Of a DNA stretch of 64,000 nucleotides, positions 54,475-63,054 are shown in pieces. This DNA is from Citromicrobium sp. UBA3494. GTDB taxonomy: Bacteria; Pseudomonadota; Alphaproteobacteria; Sphingomonadales; Sphingomonadaceae. Made by a program: the position numbers and the translations under genes. Location: positions 446,093-510,092 of the forward strand of contig DFQH01000001.1 in the NCBI GenBank assembly GCA_002377695.1. Direction: 5' to 3'. Position 1 is the first letter of the stretch. The number at the start of each line of letters is the position of its first letter. The notes under the pieces are model-generated. The model was not told where the DNA came from, searched no databases, and saw only the letters and a program-made list of their open reading frames with translations.

Positions 54475-56253
54475 CTACTCGGCAGCGACCGCGTCGGGAT
54501 CGGGCGGCGGTGCATTCTGGTCGCGCCCCGAACGGGCGATGCGAACCCATTCGACGATGCACAGCAGCACCGCGAACATGCCGATCAGCGTAGTCAGGAT
54601 GAAGACGTCGAAATAGCCGCGCTCCTCGATCATCTGTCCCAGCGCACCGCGCCCCAGCGTGCCGACCAGCAGCGTGAGCGAGGAGAGCAGCGCGTATTGC
54701 ACCGCGCTGTACCCGCGCGAGACGATGCTGGAGAGATAGGCGACGAAAGCCGCGCCCGCGATGCCGACCGCGATGTTCTCCCCCGCGATGGCCATCATCA
54801 GCGTCGCCAGCCGCTCGTCCCCGCCGAGCGCGGAGACCAGCCAGGTGAAGCCGATCGTGTCGCTGAAGGCCTGCACCCGAACGCCTCCGATGGCGAGATC
54901 GGCATAGAGCAGGTTGGTGATCGCGGCGAGGAACGCGCCCAGCGTCAGCGTCAGCATCCGGCCGATGGCCGTCAGCATGTAGCCGCCCACGGCCAGCCCC
55001 AGCACCAGCGCACCCACGCCGAAGAACTTGGACGCGACCGCGACCTCGTCCTTCGTGTATTCCAGTTCGCCGAGGTAGAAGGGATAGGCGAAGGTGCCCC
55101 AGATGGCGTCGGTAATGCGGTAGGTCAGCACCAGCGCGATGACGATGATCATCGCCCAGCCCAGCCGACCGACAAGATCCGTCAGCGGCAGCACGAGCGC
55201 GCGGTAGAGGTGGTCCATCGCCCGGTCCAGACTGCTGGTCGCGGCATAGGGCGAAAGGGTCTTGCCGGTCTGCGTTGTCGGCTCCGAACCGTCGAAGGTC
55301 GCCGGGATCACATGTTGCCCGCCGCGCTGCACGCGCACCAGCCATGCGGCGATCAGCGCGGGCACCACCACGGTGGCGATCACGATCAGCGGCCCCATGT
55401 TGCTGATGAACTCGACAGAGTCGGGCCGCGCATCGGGGTCGCTGGTCAGCGAGCGCACCATGAATACGCCTACGGTGACGAGCGCCCAGCCCCACAGCAC
55501 GCCGACCGCCCCGAGCGCCCAGGCCCGCACGCGAGGCACGATCTGGCCGGCCTCCCGCAAGCCGTGGGGATCGTTCAGCTCGGCCTCCGGGCCATCGATC
55601 TTGGCCGAGGCGTCCGTATCGGGCGCCCACAGGCCCGAAATCCCGACCAGCAGCATGATGGCGCCCATGCTGAGATAGACGGTCGGCCAGTCGGTCCGCT
55701 CGGCAAGGAACAGCGCCAGTGCCCCGCCGACAAGCGCCGCAATGCGGTATCCCATCTGGTAGACGGTGGAGAGGATATCGATGGTCGCGATTTCATCGGC
55801 GACATCCACGCGCCAGGCGTCGATCACCACATCCTGCGTCGCGCTGGCAAAGGCCGCCAGCCCGGCGAGCAGGCTGAAGATTCCAATCGTCTCGTTTGTC
55901 GGCGCAATGAAGCTGAGCGACACGAGCGCCGCCCCGATCACGACCTGCGCGGTCACGATCCACTGCTTGCGCTTGCCCAGCCTGCGCAGCCCCGGAATAT
56001 CCACCCGGTCGAGCGCGGGGCTCCACAGGAACTTGAACGCGTAGGCAAGACCGATCAGCGAAAAGACGCCCATCGTTTCGAGGTCGATTTCGCCACTATC
56101 CGAAAGCCACGCGTAAAGCGTCCCCAGCACCAGCGCATAGGGCAGCCCGGCGGCAAAGCCGAACAGCAGCATGTACGCGGTCTTCGCCTGCCCGAGCGAG
56201 CGCAGCACCGCGGCCAGACCCGGCTTTTTCGTGTCGGCTTTTGCTTCGGCCAT
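54475..56253 (-). CDS. AmpG-like MFS transporter
   Basis: The 592-residue protein resembles AmpG permeases, which bring anhydromuropeptides into the cytoplasm for recycling. The N-terminal half has MLLFGFAAGLPYALVLGTLYAWL, then GLAYAFKFLWSPALDRV and FASATQDVVIDAWRVDV, all family marks. The C-terminal half has further hydrophobic segments. The middle holds a soluble loop of about 100 residues, longer than in E. coli AmpG. No beta-lactamase regulator is close. It stands alone, converging on folC. Confidence 0.88.
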   Translation of the reverse strand: MAEAKADTKKPGLAAVLRSLGQAKTAYMLLFGFAAGLPYALVLGTLYAWLSDSGEIDLETMGVFSLIGLAYAFKFLWSPALDRVDIPGLRRLGKRKQWIVTAQVVIGAALVSLSFIAPTNETIGIFSLLAGLAAFASATQDVVIDAWRVDVADEIATIDILSTVYQMGYRIAALVGGALALFLAERTDWPTVYLSMGAIMLLVGISGLWAPDTDASAKIDGPEAELNDPHGLREAGQIVPRVRAWALGAVGVLWGWALVTVGVFMVRSLTSDPDARPDSVEFISNMGPLIVIATVVVPALIAAWLVRVQRGGQHVIPATFDGSEPTTQTGKTLSPYAATSSLDRAMDHLYRALVLPLTDLVGRLGWAMIIVIALVLTYRITDAIWGTFAYPFYLGELEYTKDEVAVASKFFGVGALVLGLAVGGYMLTAIGRMLTLTLGAFLAAITNLLYADLAIGGVRVQAFSDTIGFTWLVSALGGDERLATLMMAIAGENIAVGIAGAAFVAYLSSIVSRGYSAVQYALLSSLTLLVGTLGRGALGQMIEERGYFDVFILTTLIGMFAVLLCIVEWVRIARSGRDQNAPPPDPDAVAAE

Positions 56254-56499
56254 CGGCCCCCTCCTGGATACTCGCGCTCGCTTCTAGCCCGTGTCGGTCG
56301 GCAAAGCCTAGCCCCGATAAGCGGAACCGGACTCCTCGCGGGGCGACGCGCGAAAAAAGTTTCAAACGAATCCAGATGTTTCGTCAGCCTGGGCCGCAAT
56401 ATTCCCGATTTTCTACCAAATCCTGGAGTTTTGTGGCATAGTAAAAGTGCGAGGAAAGCGACTCCAATCTGACGCTGGGCAACGTGGAGGGAAGTTGTC

Positions 56500-56706
56500 G
56501 TGGTGAAGAGGTTCTTGTGTCTGTTGCTCGGTCACAAGATCGATCGCAAGCGTGTCTGGCACGACAGTCTGCAACATCGCACAACCTGCGGGCGTTGCCG
56601 CTGCGCCATGATCAAGGAAAACTTTGTTTGGCGGCCGTTTGATTGCGACCGCGATGCGGATGGCCGCCGCGATCCCCACCCGCATTACGACAGGGCCGGG
56701 GCGTGA
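56500..56706 (+). CDS. Small cysteine-containing protein
   Basis: The 68-residue protein begins at a GTG (56500; a second GTG follows at 56503) about 9 bases after GTGGAGGG. It has CLLLGHKIDRKRVWHDS and then CGRC with a later RC, which may bind a metal together with the histidines. A similar LGHK-x-CGRC pattern occurs in small proteins annotated as zinc-ribbon-like. It precedes the rluB-type gene by 48 bases. The function is unknown. Confidence 0.55.
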   Translation: MVKRFLCLLLGHKIDRKRVWHDSLQHRTTCGRCRCAMIKENFVWRPFDCDRDADGRRDPHPHYDRAGA

Positions 56707-56754
56707 GCGCCGCAGCAGTTGGAGGTTGGCCACTGTGCCGCTAAGCGGACAGGC

Positions 56755-57513
56755 ATGACCGAAACCACACGCAAGGGCGAGCGTATCGCCAAACTGTTGG
56801 CCCGCGCGGGCGTGGCCAGCCGCCGCGAAGTCGAGCGCATGATCGCAGACGGGCGGATTGCGATCGAGGGCAAGACCCTCGATACGCCGAACACCGTGCT
56901 CGAACATCTGCGCGGCGTTACGGTGGATGGAAAACCTGTCACCAAGCCGGAGCCGACGCGCCTGTTCGCGTTTCACAAGCCGTCCGGCCTGATCACCGCC
57001 GAACGCGATCCCAAGGGCCGCGCCACGATCTACGATGCGCTACGCAATGCCCTGCCCAAATCGGCCCCCCGCGTGATGCCGATCGGACGGCTGGACTACA
57101 ACACCGAAGGCCTGCTGCTGCTGACCAATGATGGCGAATTCAAGCGCATGCTGGAACTACCTGCCAATTCGGTCGAGCGCACCTATCGCGCGCGTGCGCA
57201 TGGCAGCGTCACGCAGGAGCAGCTGGAAAGCCTGATCGAAGGGATCACCATCGACGGGGTGCATTACGGACGGATCGACGCGAACCTGGAACGGCGCACC
57301 GGCGCCAACCAGTGGATCGAACTGACGATTACCGAAGGCAAGAACCGCGAGGTGCGCCGCGTGCTCGAGCATCTGGGGCTTGAGGTAAACCGTCTTGTGC
57401 GCACCGCATTCGGGCCGGTCACCCTGGGCGATCTCGGACGCGGACAGGCCGTGGAGATCAAGAAGCAGGACATCGGCCGCTTCCGCTCTTCCGTGAAGCA
57501 GGCGCGCAGCTGA
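56755..57513 (+). CDS. RluB/RsuA-type rRNA pseudouridine synthase
   Basis: The 252-residue protein has an S4 RNA-binding domain at residues 6-65 (ERIAKLLARAGVASRREVERMI). A catalytic domain follows, with FAFHKPSGLI and the active Asp in RVMPIGRLDYNTEGLLLLTNDG near 105. EGKNREVRRVLEHLGLEVNRLVR completes it. It makes pseudouridine in 23S or 16S rRNA; an RluB-like site in 23S is likely but not certain. Its TGA overlaps the rsmD ATG. Confidence 0.93.
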   Translation: MTETTRKGERIAKLLARAGVASRREVERMIADGRIAIEGKTLDTPNTVLEHLRGVTVDGKPVTKPEPTRLFAFHKPSGLITAERDPKGRATIYDALRNALPKSAPRVMPIGRLDYNTEGLLLLTNDGEFKRMLELPANSVERTYRARAHGSVTQEQLESLIEGITIDGVHYGRIDANLERRTGANQWIELTITEGKNREVRRVLEHLGLEVNRLVRTAFGPVTLGDLGRGQAVEIKKQDIGRFRSSVKQARS

Positions 57514-58058
57514 TGCGGGTGATCGCGGGCGAATGGGGTGGACGAAGCATCGTCGCACCGGCGGGAGACACCACCCGCCCGACGGCGGATCGCACGCGCG
57601 AAACCCTGTTCAACATGCTCACCAGCCGCCTCGGCACGTTCGAGGGGCTGAGCGCGGCGGATCTGTTCGCAGGGTCCGGCGCACTCGGGATCGAGGCTCT
57701 GTCACGCGGCTGCGCGTCGTGCCTGTTCGTCGAGGACGACAAGCGCGCCATCGAAGCGATCCGGAAGAACCTCGCTTCGCTGGGCGCGGGGTCTCGCGCC
57801 TCGGTCAATCAGGCTTCGGTGCTGAGGCTCGGCCCGGCGAAGCAGCCGCACGACCTGATCATGCTCGACCCGCCCTACGAAACCGGAGCCGGGGCCGTGG
57901 CCATCGACAAGCTCCTGCGGCTCGGCTGGATCGGGCCTGCAACGTGGATATCGCTGGAGGTCGGCGTGAAGGAGAACCCGCGCCTGCGCGGCGTGACGGT
58001 CGATGCCGAACGCAAGGTGGGCAAGGCGAAGCTGTTCCTGCTGAGAGCCGAAGCCTGA
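57513..58058 (+). CDS. rsmD: 16S rRNA (guanine966-N2)-methyltransferase
   Basis: RsmD methylates G966 of 16S rRNA with SAM. The 181-residue protein begins MRVIAGEWGGRSIVAPAGDTTRPTADRTRE (in parts). It has the SAM motif LFAGSGALGIEALSRG near 50 and the catalytic LIMLDPPYETGAG near 118. Its ATG overlaps the stop of the pseudouridine synthase gene, so two rRNA-modifying enzymes are coupled. A bidirectional terminator follows. Confidence 0.95.
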   Translation: MRVIAGEWGGRSIVAPAGDTTRPTADRTRETLFNMLTSRLGTFEGLSAADLFAGSGALGIEALSRGCASCLFVEDDKRAIEAIRKNLASLGAGSRASVNQASVLRLGPAKQPHDLIMLDPPYETGAGAVAIDKLLRLGWIGPATWISLEVGVKENPRLRGVTVDAERKVGKAKLFLLRAEA

Positions 58059-58064
58059 CATGCG

Positions 58065-58097
58065 AAGGGCCCCGGCCAACACTGGCAGGAGCCCTTT
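58065..58097. terminator. Possible bidirectional terminator between rsmD and the convergent gene
   Basis: AAGGGC (58065-58070) can pair with GCCCTT (58091-58096), with GG/CC pairs inside, and the stem is flanked by short A and T runs. It lies just after rsmD and before the end of the minus-strand gene at 58122. The T-runs are short, so strength is uncertain. Confidence 0.55.
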
Positions 58098-58121
58098 CAC
58101 CTTGAAGCTGACTGCCCTGCC

Positions 58122-58421
58122 CTAGCGATCGGGCTGATCGACGGGCAGCGGTTCGTCGATCTCGCTCGCGGGGCGGCCGGGCCAGTAGTTGATTGGCCGA
58201 TTGCCGGTGCGGTTGGCTTCCCAGCTGTTGATGCAATTGTCTTCCTCGCCCTGCTTGCAGATCGGAACATCGCCCGTTGGCGGCCCTTCGTCTGCCGGCG
58301 TGGGCTGGACGGTTTCATTGCTCACGAAATTGATCTTGGGCGCGGGCGCCGTCTGCGCGGCGGCCGGAAGCGCGAAACCGGCGGCGAGGCCAGCCAAACC
58401 GATAAGAACAATCTTGCGCAT
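58122..58421 (-). CDS. Small secreted protein, paralogue of the next gene
   Basis: The 99-residue protein has a signal peptide (MRKIVLIGLAGLAAGFALPA, cut after AAAQ). A mature segment follows, KINFVSNETVQPTPADEGPP, then PICKQGEEDNCIN with two cysteines. The same module ends the neighbouring gene's product. No known domain is recognised. The ATG at 58421 gives the signal peptide. It lies 104 bases downstream of its paralogue, with a hairpin between them. Confidence 0.75.
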   Translation of the reverse strand: MRKIVLIGLAGLAAGFALPAAAQTAPAPKINFVSNETVQPTPADEGPPTGDVPICKQGEEDNCINSWEANRTGNRPINYWPGRPASEIDEPLPVDQPDR

Positions 58422-58449
58422 TTCACGAAACTCCTTCTGCAACGAAAGC

Positions 58450-58480
58450 GGCAGCACCCGATATATTCTCGGATGCTGCC
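58450..58480 (-). terminator. Hairpin between the two small secreted protein genes
   Basis: GGCAGCA (58450-58456) pairs with TGCTGCC (58474-58480), and CCGA/TCGG pairs inside around an AT-rich loop. On the minus strand GCTTTCG follows. It is a weak terminator or a transcript-stabilising hairpin between the paralogues. Confidence 0.5.
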
Positions 58481-58525
58481 ACGGTTCGGCCTTGTATCAA
58501 AGGCCAGGTATGTTCTTGGTAGCGC

Positions 58526-59023
58526 TTACACTGCCCCGCGATTGATGCAGTTGTCCTGCTCCTGCGGTTCGCAGATCGGCAGATTTGCCGGCGGCGGGCC
58601 TTCATCGCCAGGGGTCGGCTGGACCACCGCATTGCTGCGATAGTTGATCTTCATGTTGCCCGACGTAGTCGTGCGCGTGGTCGTGGCCGTCGCGGTTCCG
58701 CTAAGCTGCGAGTTGATGGACTGCCAGGCCGCGGTACGCTGGGCAGGCGCCATTTCGACGATCCTGACGCGCTGCTCGTTGTTCAGGCGATCCCACCAGA
58801 TAGACTTCTGGTTGTCGTTGAGCGTCCAGTAGTATTCCTGCGCGGCTTTCGGCCATTCCTGATAGGTCATGCGATTTTCCGCCGACCAGTCCATGTACAT
58901 GGCTTCCTGCGCGTCCGTCATCATGTACGATTCCGCCTCCATGTCATCCATCTGGGCGATCGCCGGAGCGGCAGCAATTGCGAGGCCGCAGGCGGCAGTC
59001 GAAGCAATAATCAGCTTTTTCAT
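58526..59023 (-). CDS. Secreted protein with the shared PICxxxEQDNCIN module
   Basis: The 165-residue protein has a signal peptide (MKKLIIASTAACGLAIAAAP, cut after AIAQ). The middle region is rich in Met, Trp and Tyr (YMDWSAENRMTYQEWPKAAQ) and a Thr-rich linker follows. It ends in KINYRSNAVVQPTPGDEGPP followed by PICEPQEQDNCIN, matching the neighbouring gene. The ATG at 59023 follows AAGGAGACAG. The function is unknown; the paired cysteines may form a disulphide outside the cytoplasm. Confidence 0.78.
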   Translation of the reverse strand: MKKLIIASTAACGLAIAAAPAIAQMDDMEAESYMMTDAQEAMYMDWSAENRMTYQEWPKAAQEYYWTLNDNQKSIWWDRLNNEQRVRIVEMAPAQRTAAWQSINSQLSGTATATTTRTTTSGNMKINYRSNAVVQPTPGDEGPPPANLPICEPQEQDNCINRGAV

Positions 59024-59166
59024 ATCTCTGTCTCCTTTTTCCCTCGTCCTTGCCCCACCAACGAGCCCTCCGTGTCGAGGTTCCGAATGCACCGCCCTTG
59101 TCGGGGAGCAACACGGTCGCTTCCCTTGCTCGGGCAGTCCGCGTTCCCTACCTGTTCGAAACAGCC

Positions 59167-61476
59167 ATGAACGATGCCCTTCCACTTGCAACAGCCGCCG
59201 GAGATGCGGACCTTCCCCCTTATGCCCGGCGCCTGAACCCGCCCCAGCGCGAAGCCGTGCTGACCACCGAAGGGCCGGTGCTGATGCTTGCCGGGGCGGG
59301 CACCGGGAAGACGTCGGCGCTTACGGCAAGGCTCGCCCACCTCGTCGCCATGCGGCTCGCCTGGCCGAGCGAGATTCTGTGCGTCACCTTCACCAACAAG
59401 GCCGCGCGCGAGATGCGCGAACGCGTCGGGCGGCATATCGGTGAGGCGGTGGAAGGCATGCCGTGGCTCGGCACCTTCCATGCGATCGGTGCGAAGATGC
59501 TGCGGCGCCATGCCGAACTGGTCGGCCTGCAAAGCAACTTCACGATCATCGACCCGGACGACCAGCTGCGCCTCCTCAAGACCCTGATCGCCGAGGCCGA
59601 GCTGGACGAGAAGCGCTGGCCCGCGCGCCAGCTGGCCGGACTGATCGACCGGTGGAAGAACCGCGGACTCAACCCCGGCGATCTCGATGCGGTGGAGAAC
59701 GAAAGCTACGCCAACGGGCGTGGCGCGCAACTCTACAAGACATATCAGGAGCGGCTGAAAGCGCTGAACGCCTGCGATTTCGGCGACCTGCTGCTGCATG
59801 TGCTCAACATCTTCCGTCAGCACAGCGATGTGCTCGCCCAGTACCAGAACCGCTTCAAATACATTCTGGTGGACGAGTATCAGGACACCAATCAGGTCCA
59901 ATACCTGTGGCTGCGACTGCTGGCGCAGGAGCGCAAGAACATCTGCGTAGTGGGCGACGACGACCAGTCGATCTATTCGTGGCGCGGCGCAGAAGTGGCT
60001 AACATCCTGAAGTTCGAGAAGGATTTTCCCGGCGCCAAGGTCATCAAGCTGGAGCAGAACTATCGCTCCACGCCGCATATCCTCGGCGCAGCATCGGGCC
60101 TGATCGGGGAAAACAGCCAGCGGCTGGGCAAGGAGCTGTGGACCGAGGCCGACGAGGGCACGAAGGTGCGCGTCATCGGCGTATGGGACGGGCCCGAGGA
60201 AGCGCGCCGGGTGGGCGAGGAGATCGAGAGCCTCGAACGCGGCGGCACCGGGCTGGACGAGATCGCGATCCTCGTTCGCGCGCAGTACCAGACCCGCGAG
60301 TTCGAAGACCGCTTCATCCAGATCGGCATGAACTACCGCATCATCGGGGGCTTCCGCTTCTACGAGCGCGCCGAAATCCGCGATGCACTGGCCTATCTGA
60401 GGGTGATCGCCCAGCCGGCGGACGATCTCGCATTCGAGCGAATCTACAACCAGCCCAAGCGCGGCCTGGGGGCGAAAACGCTGGAGAAGATGTACCAGCA
60501 TGCCCGGCGCACCGGCATGCCGCTTGCTGCTGCCAGCCTCGACCTTGCCGACAGCGACGAACTGCCCGCCCGCGCGCGCAGCGCCATTGGCGGCCTGATG
60601 CGTCAGTTCCTCCACTGGCGGGAGGAGGCGGGCAAGCTCGCACCCGCCGAACTGCTGCGGCAGGTGCTGGAAGAAAGCGGCTATCAGGCGATGCTCGAAA
60701 ACGAGCGTTCGGTGGAGGCCAAAGGGCGGCTCGAAAACCTGTCCGAACTTGCACGCGCGATGGAAGACTACGAGACGCTCGGCGATTTCCTCGAACATGT
60801 CGCGCTGGTGATGGACAATGATGCCAACGCCGAGGACCCGAAGGTCACCATCATGACCATCCATGCTGCCAAGGGGCTGGAGTTCGAGCACCTCTTCCTG
60901 GTCGGATGGGAAGAAGGCGTGTTTCCCAGCCAGCGCGCGCTCGACGAAGGCGGGCTTGCGTCACTGGAGGAGGAACGCCGCCTGGCCTACGTGGCAATCA
61001 CGCGCGCCAGGAAAGCCTGCACCATCTTCCATGCTGCCAACCGGCGCATCTACGGACAGTGGACCAGCTCCATACCCAGCCGCTTTATCGAGGAACTGCC
61101 CGAAGACCACGTCGAGAGCGAGAGCACGATGTCCGGCGGGGCGTCGCTCTGGCGGGCGAACTGGAGCGAGCGGGACGATCCGTTCGCCCACGTCACCCGC
61201 GACCGGCCCGATCGGTCCAACAAGCGCGGCCCCGGTTGGCAGCGGGCACTGGCGACCGGGTACGAGACAAAGCCGGCGCGTGTGCAGGAAAGCCGCCGCT
61301 CCGCCGCCAGCTTCGCCGCGAAACCGCGCACCGACGTCGCACTGGGCGCGCGGGTGTTCCACGACAAGTTCGGCTACGGCACGGTGATGAGCCAGGAAGG
61401 CAACAAGCTGGAAATCGAATTCGAAACCAGCGGCACCAAACGCGTGATCGACAGCTTCGTGAAGCTGGCGGACTGA
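59167..61476 (+). CDS. UvrD/PcrA-type ATP-dependent DNA helicase
   Basis: The 769-residue SF1A helicase unwinds DNA 3' to 5' in repair and replication restart. Motifs in order: the Q region LNPPQREAV and LAGAGTGKTSALTARL (residues 41-56), TFTNKAAREMRERV, DEYQDTNQVQY, VVGDDDQSIYSWRGA, QNYRSTPHIL, then later IMTIHAAKGLEFEHLFLVGWEEGVFPS (in parts) and VAITRARK. A C-terminal beta-rich tail, GARVFHDKFGYGTVMSQEGN, is typical of PcrA/UvrD. The ATG at 59167 gives a normal N-terminus. Confidence 0.95.
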   Translation: MNDALPLATAAGDADLPPYARRLNPPQREAVLTTEGPVLMLAGAGTGKTSALTARLAHLVAMRLAWPSEILCVTFTNKAAREMRERVGRHIGEAVEGMPWLGTFHAIGAKMLRRHAELVGLQSNFTIIDPDDQLRLLKTLIAEAELDEKRWPARQLAGLIDRWKNRGLNPGDLDAVENESYANGRGAQLYKTYQERLKALNACDFGDLLLHVLNIFRQHSDVLAQYQNRFKYILVDEYQDTNQVQYLWLRLLAQERKNICVVGDDDQSIYSWRGAEVANILKFEKDFPGAKVIKLEQNYRSTPHILGAASGLIGENSQRLGKELWTEADEGTKVRVIGVWDGPEEARRVGEEIESLERGGTGLDEIAILVRAQYQTREFEDRFIQIGMNYRIIGGFRFYERAEIRDALAYLRVIAQPADDLAFERIYNQPKRGLGAKTLEKMYQHARRTGMPLAAASLDLADSDELPARARSAIGGLMRQFLHWREEAGKLAPAELLRQVLEESGYQAMLENERSVEAKGRLENLSELARAMEDYETLGDFLEHVALVMDNDANAEDPKVTIMTIHAAKGLEFEHLFLVGWEEGVFPSQRALDEGGLASLEEERRLAYVAITRARKACTIFHAANRRIYGQWTSSIPSRFIEELPEDHVESESTMSGGASLWRANWSERDDPFAHVTRDRPDRSNKRGPGWQRALATGYETKPARVQESRRSAASFAAKPRTDVALGARVFHDKFGYGTVMSQEGNKLEIEFETSGTKRVIDSFVKLAD

Positions 61477-61480
61477 AAGA

Positions 61481-62500
61481 CTAACCTACCGCGCGCAACT
61501 GGGGCCTGAGCGTCAGCCGCTCACCCGCCACCGCTTCGGAGCAGATCGTCGATGTACCACGCTCCTTGCGCTTTGCCTGATACAGCGCGTGGTCGGCGCA
61601 GCGCATCAGCGCGCTACGTTCGTTGTTTTCATGGGTCAGCCAGGCGGCACCGATCGTGGCGCTAACCTGCATCCGGTCCTCGCCCTCGCCGATCTCCATC
61701 CGGAGCTTGTCGAGCAGCTGCTGCATCGATCCTTCGAGATCGAGCAAAAGAGCCTCGTTCTCGATCACCATCACGAATTCGTCCCCGCCAAGCCGCGCGG
61801 AAAGCTGATTGGCGAAGGGTTCGCTCAGAAGCTGCACCGCGACATTCTTCAGCACCCGGTCGCCAGCTTCATGGCCCAGCCGGTCATTGACCTCCTTGAA
61901 GTGATCGAGATCGATCAGGAGCATGGCCATTGCCCTGCCGGACTGGCTGGCGGAATCGATGGTTCTGTCGAGATACTGGTTGAGCCGCGCACGGTTCGGC
62001 AGACCGGTCAGTTCGTCCACATGCGCTGCGGTACGCAACCGCGTCTCGAGGTGATAGCGCTCCGTAATATCCTGAAAAACGCCGATTACCCCAACGGGCT
62101 TGCCGCCGACGATCTCCTGTTCGCCGATCGCCCGAACCCGCTTGAGCACGCCCTTGGCATCACGAAAATCCAGTTCGAGATCGTAGGGAGTCCCGTTTCT
62201 GGCACATTCCTCTACCGCGCTCGAGATGCGCGGACGGTCTTTCGGCAGGAAATAGTCGAGCCCGCTCTCCAGATGCGCTCTGGTCGGGTTCTCGATCGCG
62301 TGAATCGCGCTTGTCTGGCGCGACCAGAAAAGCTCCTGTGTTTCCAGGTCCATCCGCCAATGACCGATCTGCGCCATCTGCTCGGCTAGCTCGAATTGTC
62401 GCTGTGTCCGGTGGAGGGCCTCGACCAGGTCCTTGCGCTGTGCGATCGCCTCCTTTGCAAGCTCGCACTCCATTCTGGTCCGCAAGAGAGTCTCGATCAC
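61481..62500 (-). CDS. PAS-GGDEF diguanylate cyclase part, downstream of an in-frame stop
   Basis: From a GTG at 62500 the frame encodes 339 residues: a coiled segment, a PAS domain (about 35-150, ending GVIGVFQDITERYHLE) and a GGDEF domain with DELTGLPNRARLNQYL and intact RLGGDEFVMV at 237-245. The RxxD inhibitory site is absent. It would make cyclic di-GMP. The frame is continuous with the GAF gene upstream except for one TAA at 62519-62521, and no Shine-Dalgarno site precedes the GTG. It therefore looks like the 3' part of a broken GAF-PAS-GGDEF gene, perhaps not expressed. Confidence 0.8.
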   Translation of the reverse strand: MIETLLRTRMECELAKEAIAQRKDLVEALHRTQRQFELAEQMAQIGHWRMDLETQELFWSRQTSAIHAIENPTRAHLESGLDYFLPKDRPRISSAVEECARNGTPYDLELDFRDAKGVLKRVRAIGEQEIVGGKPVGVIGVFQDITERYHLETRLRTAAHVDELTGLPNRARLNQYLDRTIDSASQSGRAMAMLLIDLDHFKEVNDRLGHEAGDRVLKNVAVQLLSEPFANQLSARLGGDEFVMVIENEALLLDLEGSMQQLLDKLRMEIGEGEDRMQVSATIGAAWLTHENNERSALMRCADHALYQAKRKERGTSTICSEAVAGERLTLRPQLRAVG

Positions 62501-62518
62501 GCGAGCGAGCTGGCGTAA

Positions 62519-62965
62519 TTAGTCCAGTTCCTCGCACGCAGCACGATGCGGCCTGTCGTCGATCACGCACAAGGTGCCGATCGCCACACGCTCGCCGTCC
62601 AGTTCCGGCCCCATGAGCGGGATCGTCGCGAAGAACTGCAGCTCGGGCATCGACGAGATTTCCGGCTTGCTGCCGTAAACCGGATGCTCCTGCAGGTTGT
62701 TCACCACGATCTCGCGGTTCTCGGCAACGGCGGTCGCGCAGATCGAGCATTCGCGCGGAACCTCATCCGGTGCGAAGCCCTCGCGTGCCTTGAACCACTG
62801 CCTGGCGGTGTCGATCAGCGAGATATAGGCTGTGCGGCAGCCGAATATCCGGCGCGCCGACCGGACCAGAGCGTCGAATTCGGCTTCTGGTACGGTATCG
62901 AGAATTCGAAGCGCAGAGAGGGTGCGCTGGCGAAGCACTTCCTCCTTGGCAGCACGTTCTGGCAT
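62519..62965 (-). CDS. GAF domain protein, 5' part of a split diguanylate cyclase gene
   Basis: The 148-residue product has one GAF domain: LRQRTLSALRILDTVPEAEFDALVRSARRIFG (in parts), AYISLIDTARQWFKAREGF, REC SICATAVAENREIVVNNL and TIPLMGPELDGERVAIGTLCVIDD. The ATG at 62965 is the usual start for GAF-GGDEF proteins of this type. It ends ACEELD at a TAA. In relatives the domain runs straight into PAS and GGDEF domains, which here continue in the same frame after the stop. The isolated GAF domain may act alone or be a remnant. Confidence 0.82.
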   Translation of the reverse strand: MPERAAKEEVLRQRTLSALRILDTVPEAEFDALVRSARRIFGCRTAYISLIDTARQWFKAREGFAPDEVPRECSICATAVAENREIVVNNLQEHPVYGSKPEISSMPELQFFATIPLMGPELDGERVAIGTLCVIDDRPHRAACEELD

Positions 62966-63054
62966 TGCAATTCCTTCCCTGCCGGAAAGGAATGACCCGA
63001 AGCTAGTTAATACGACGCTAATTCGATGGAGCGGAATATCCCGCCAATGCCCCG

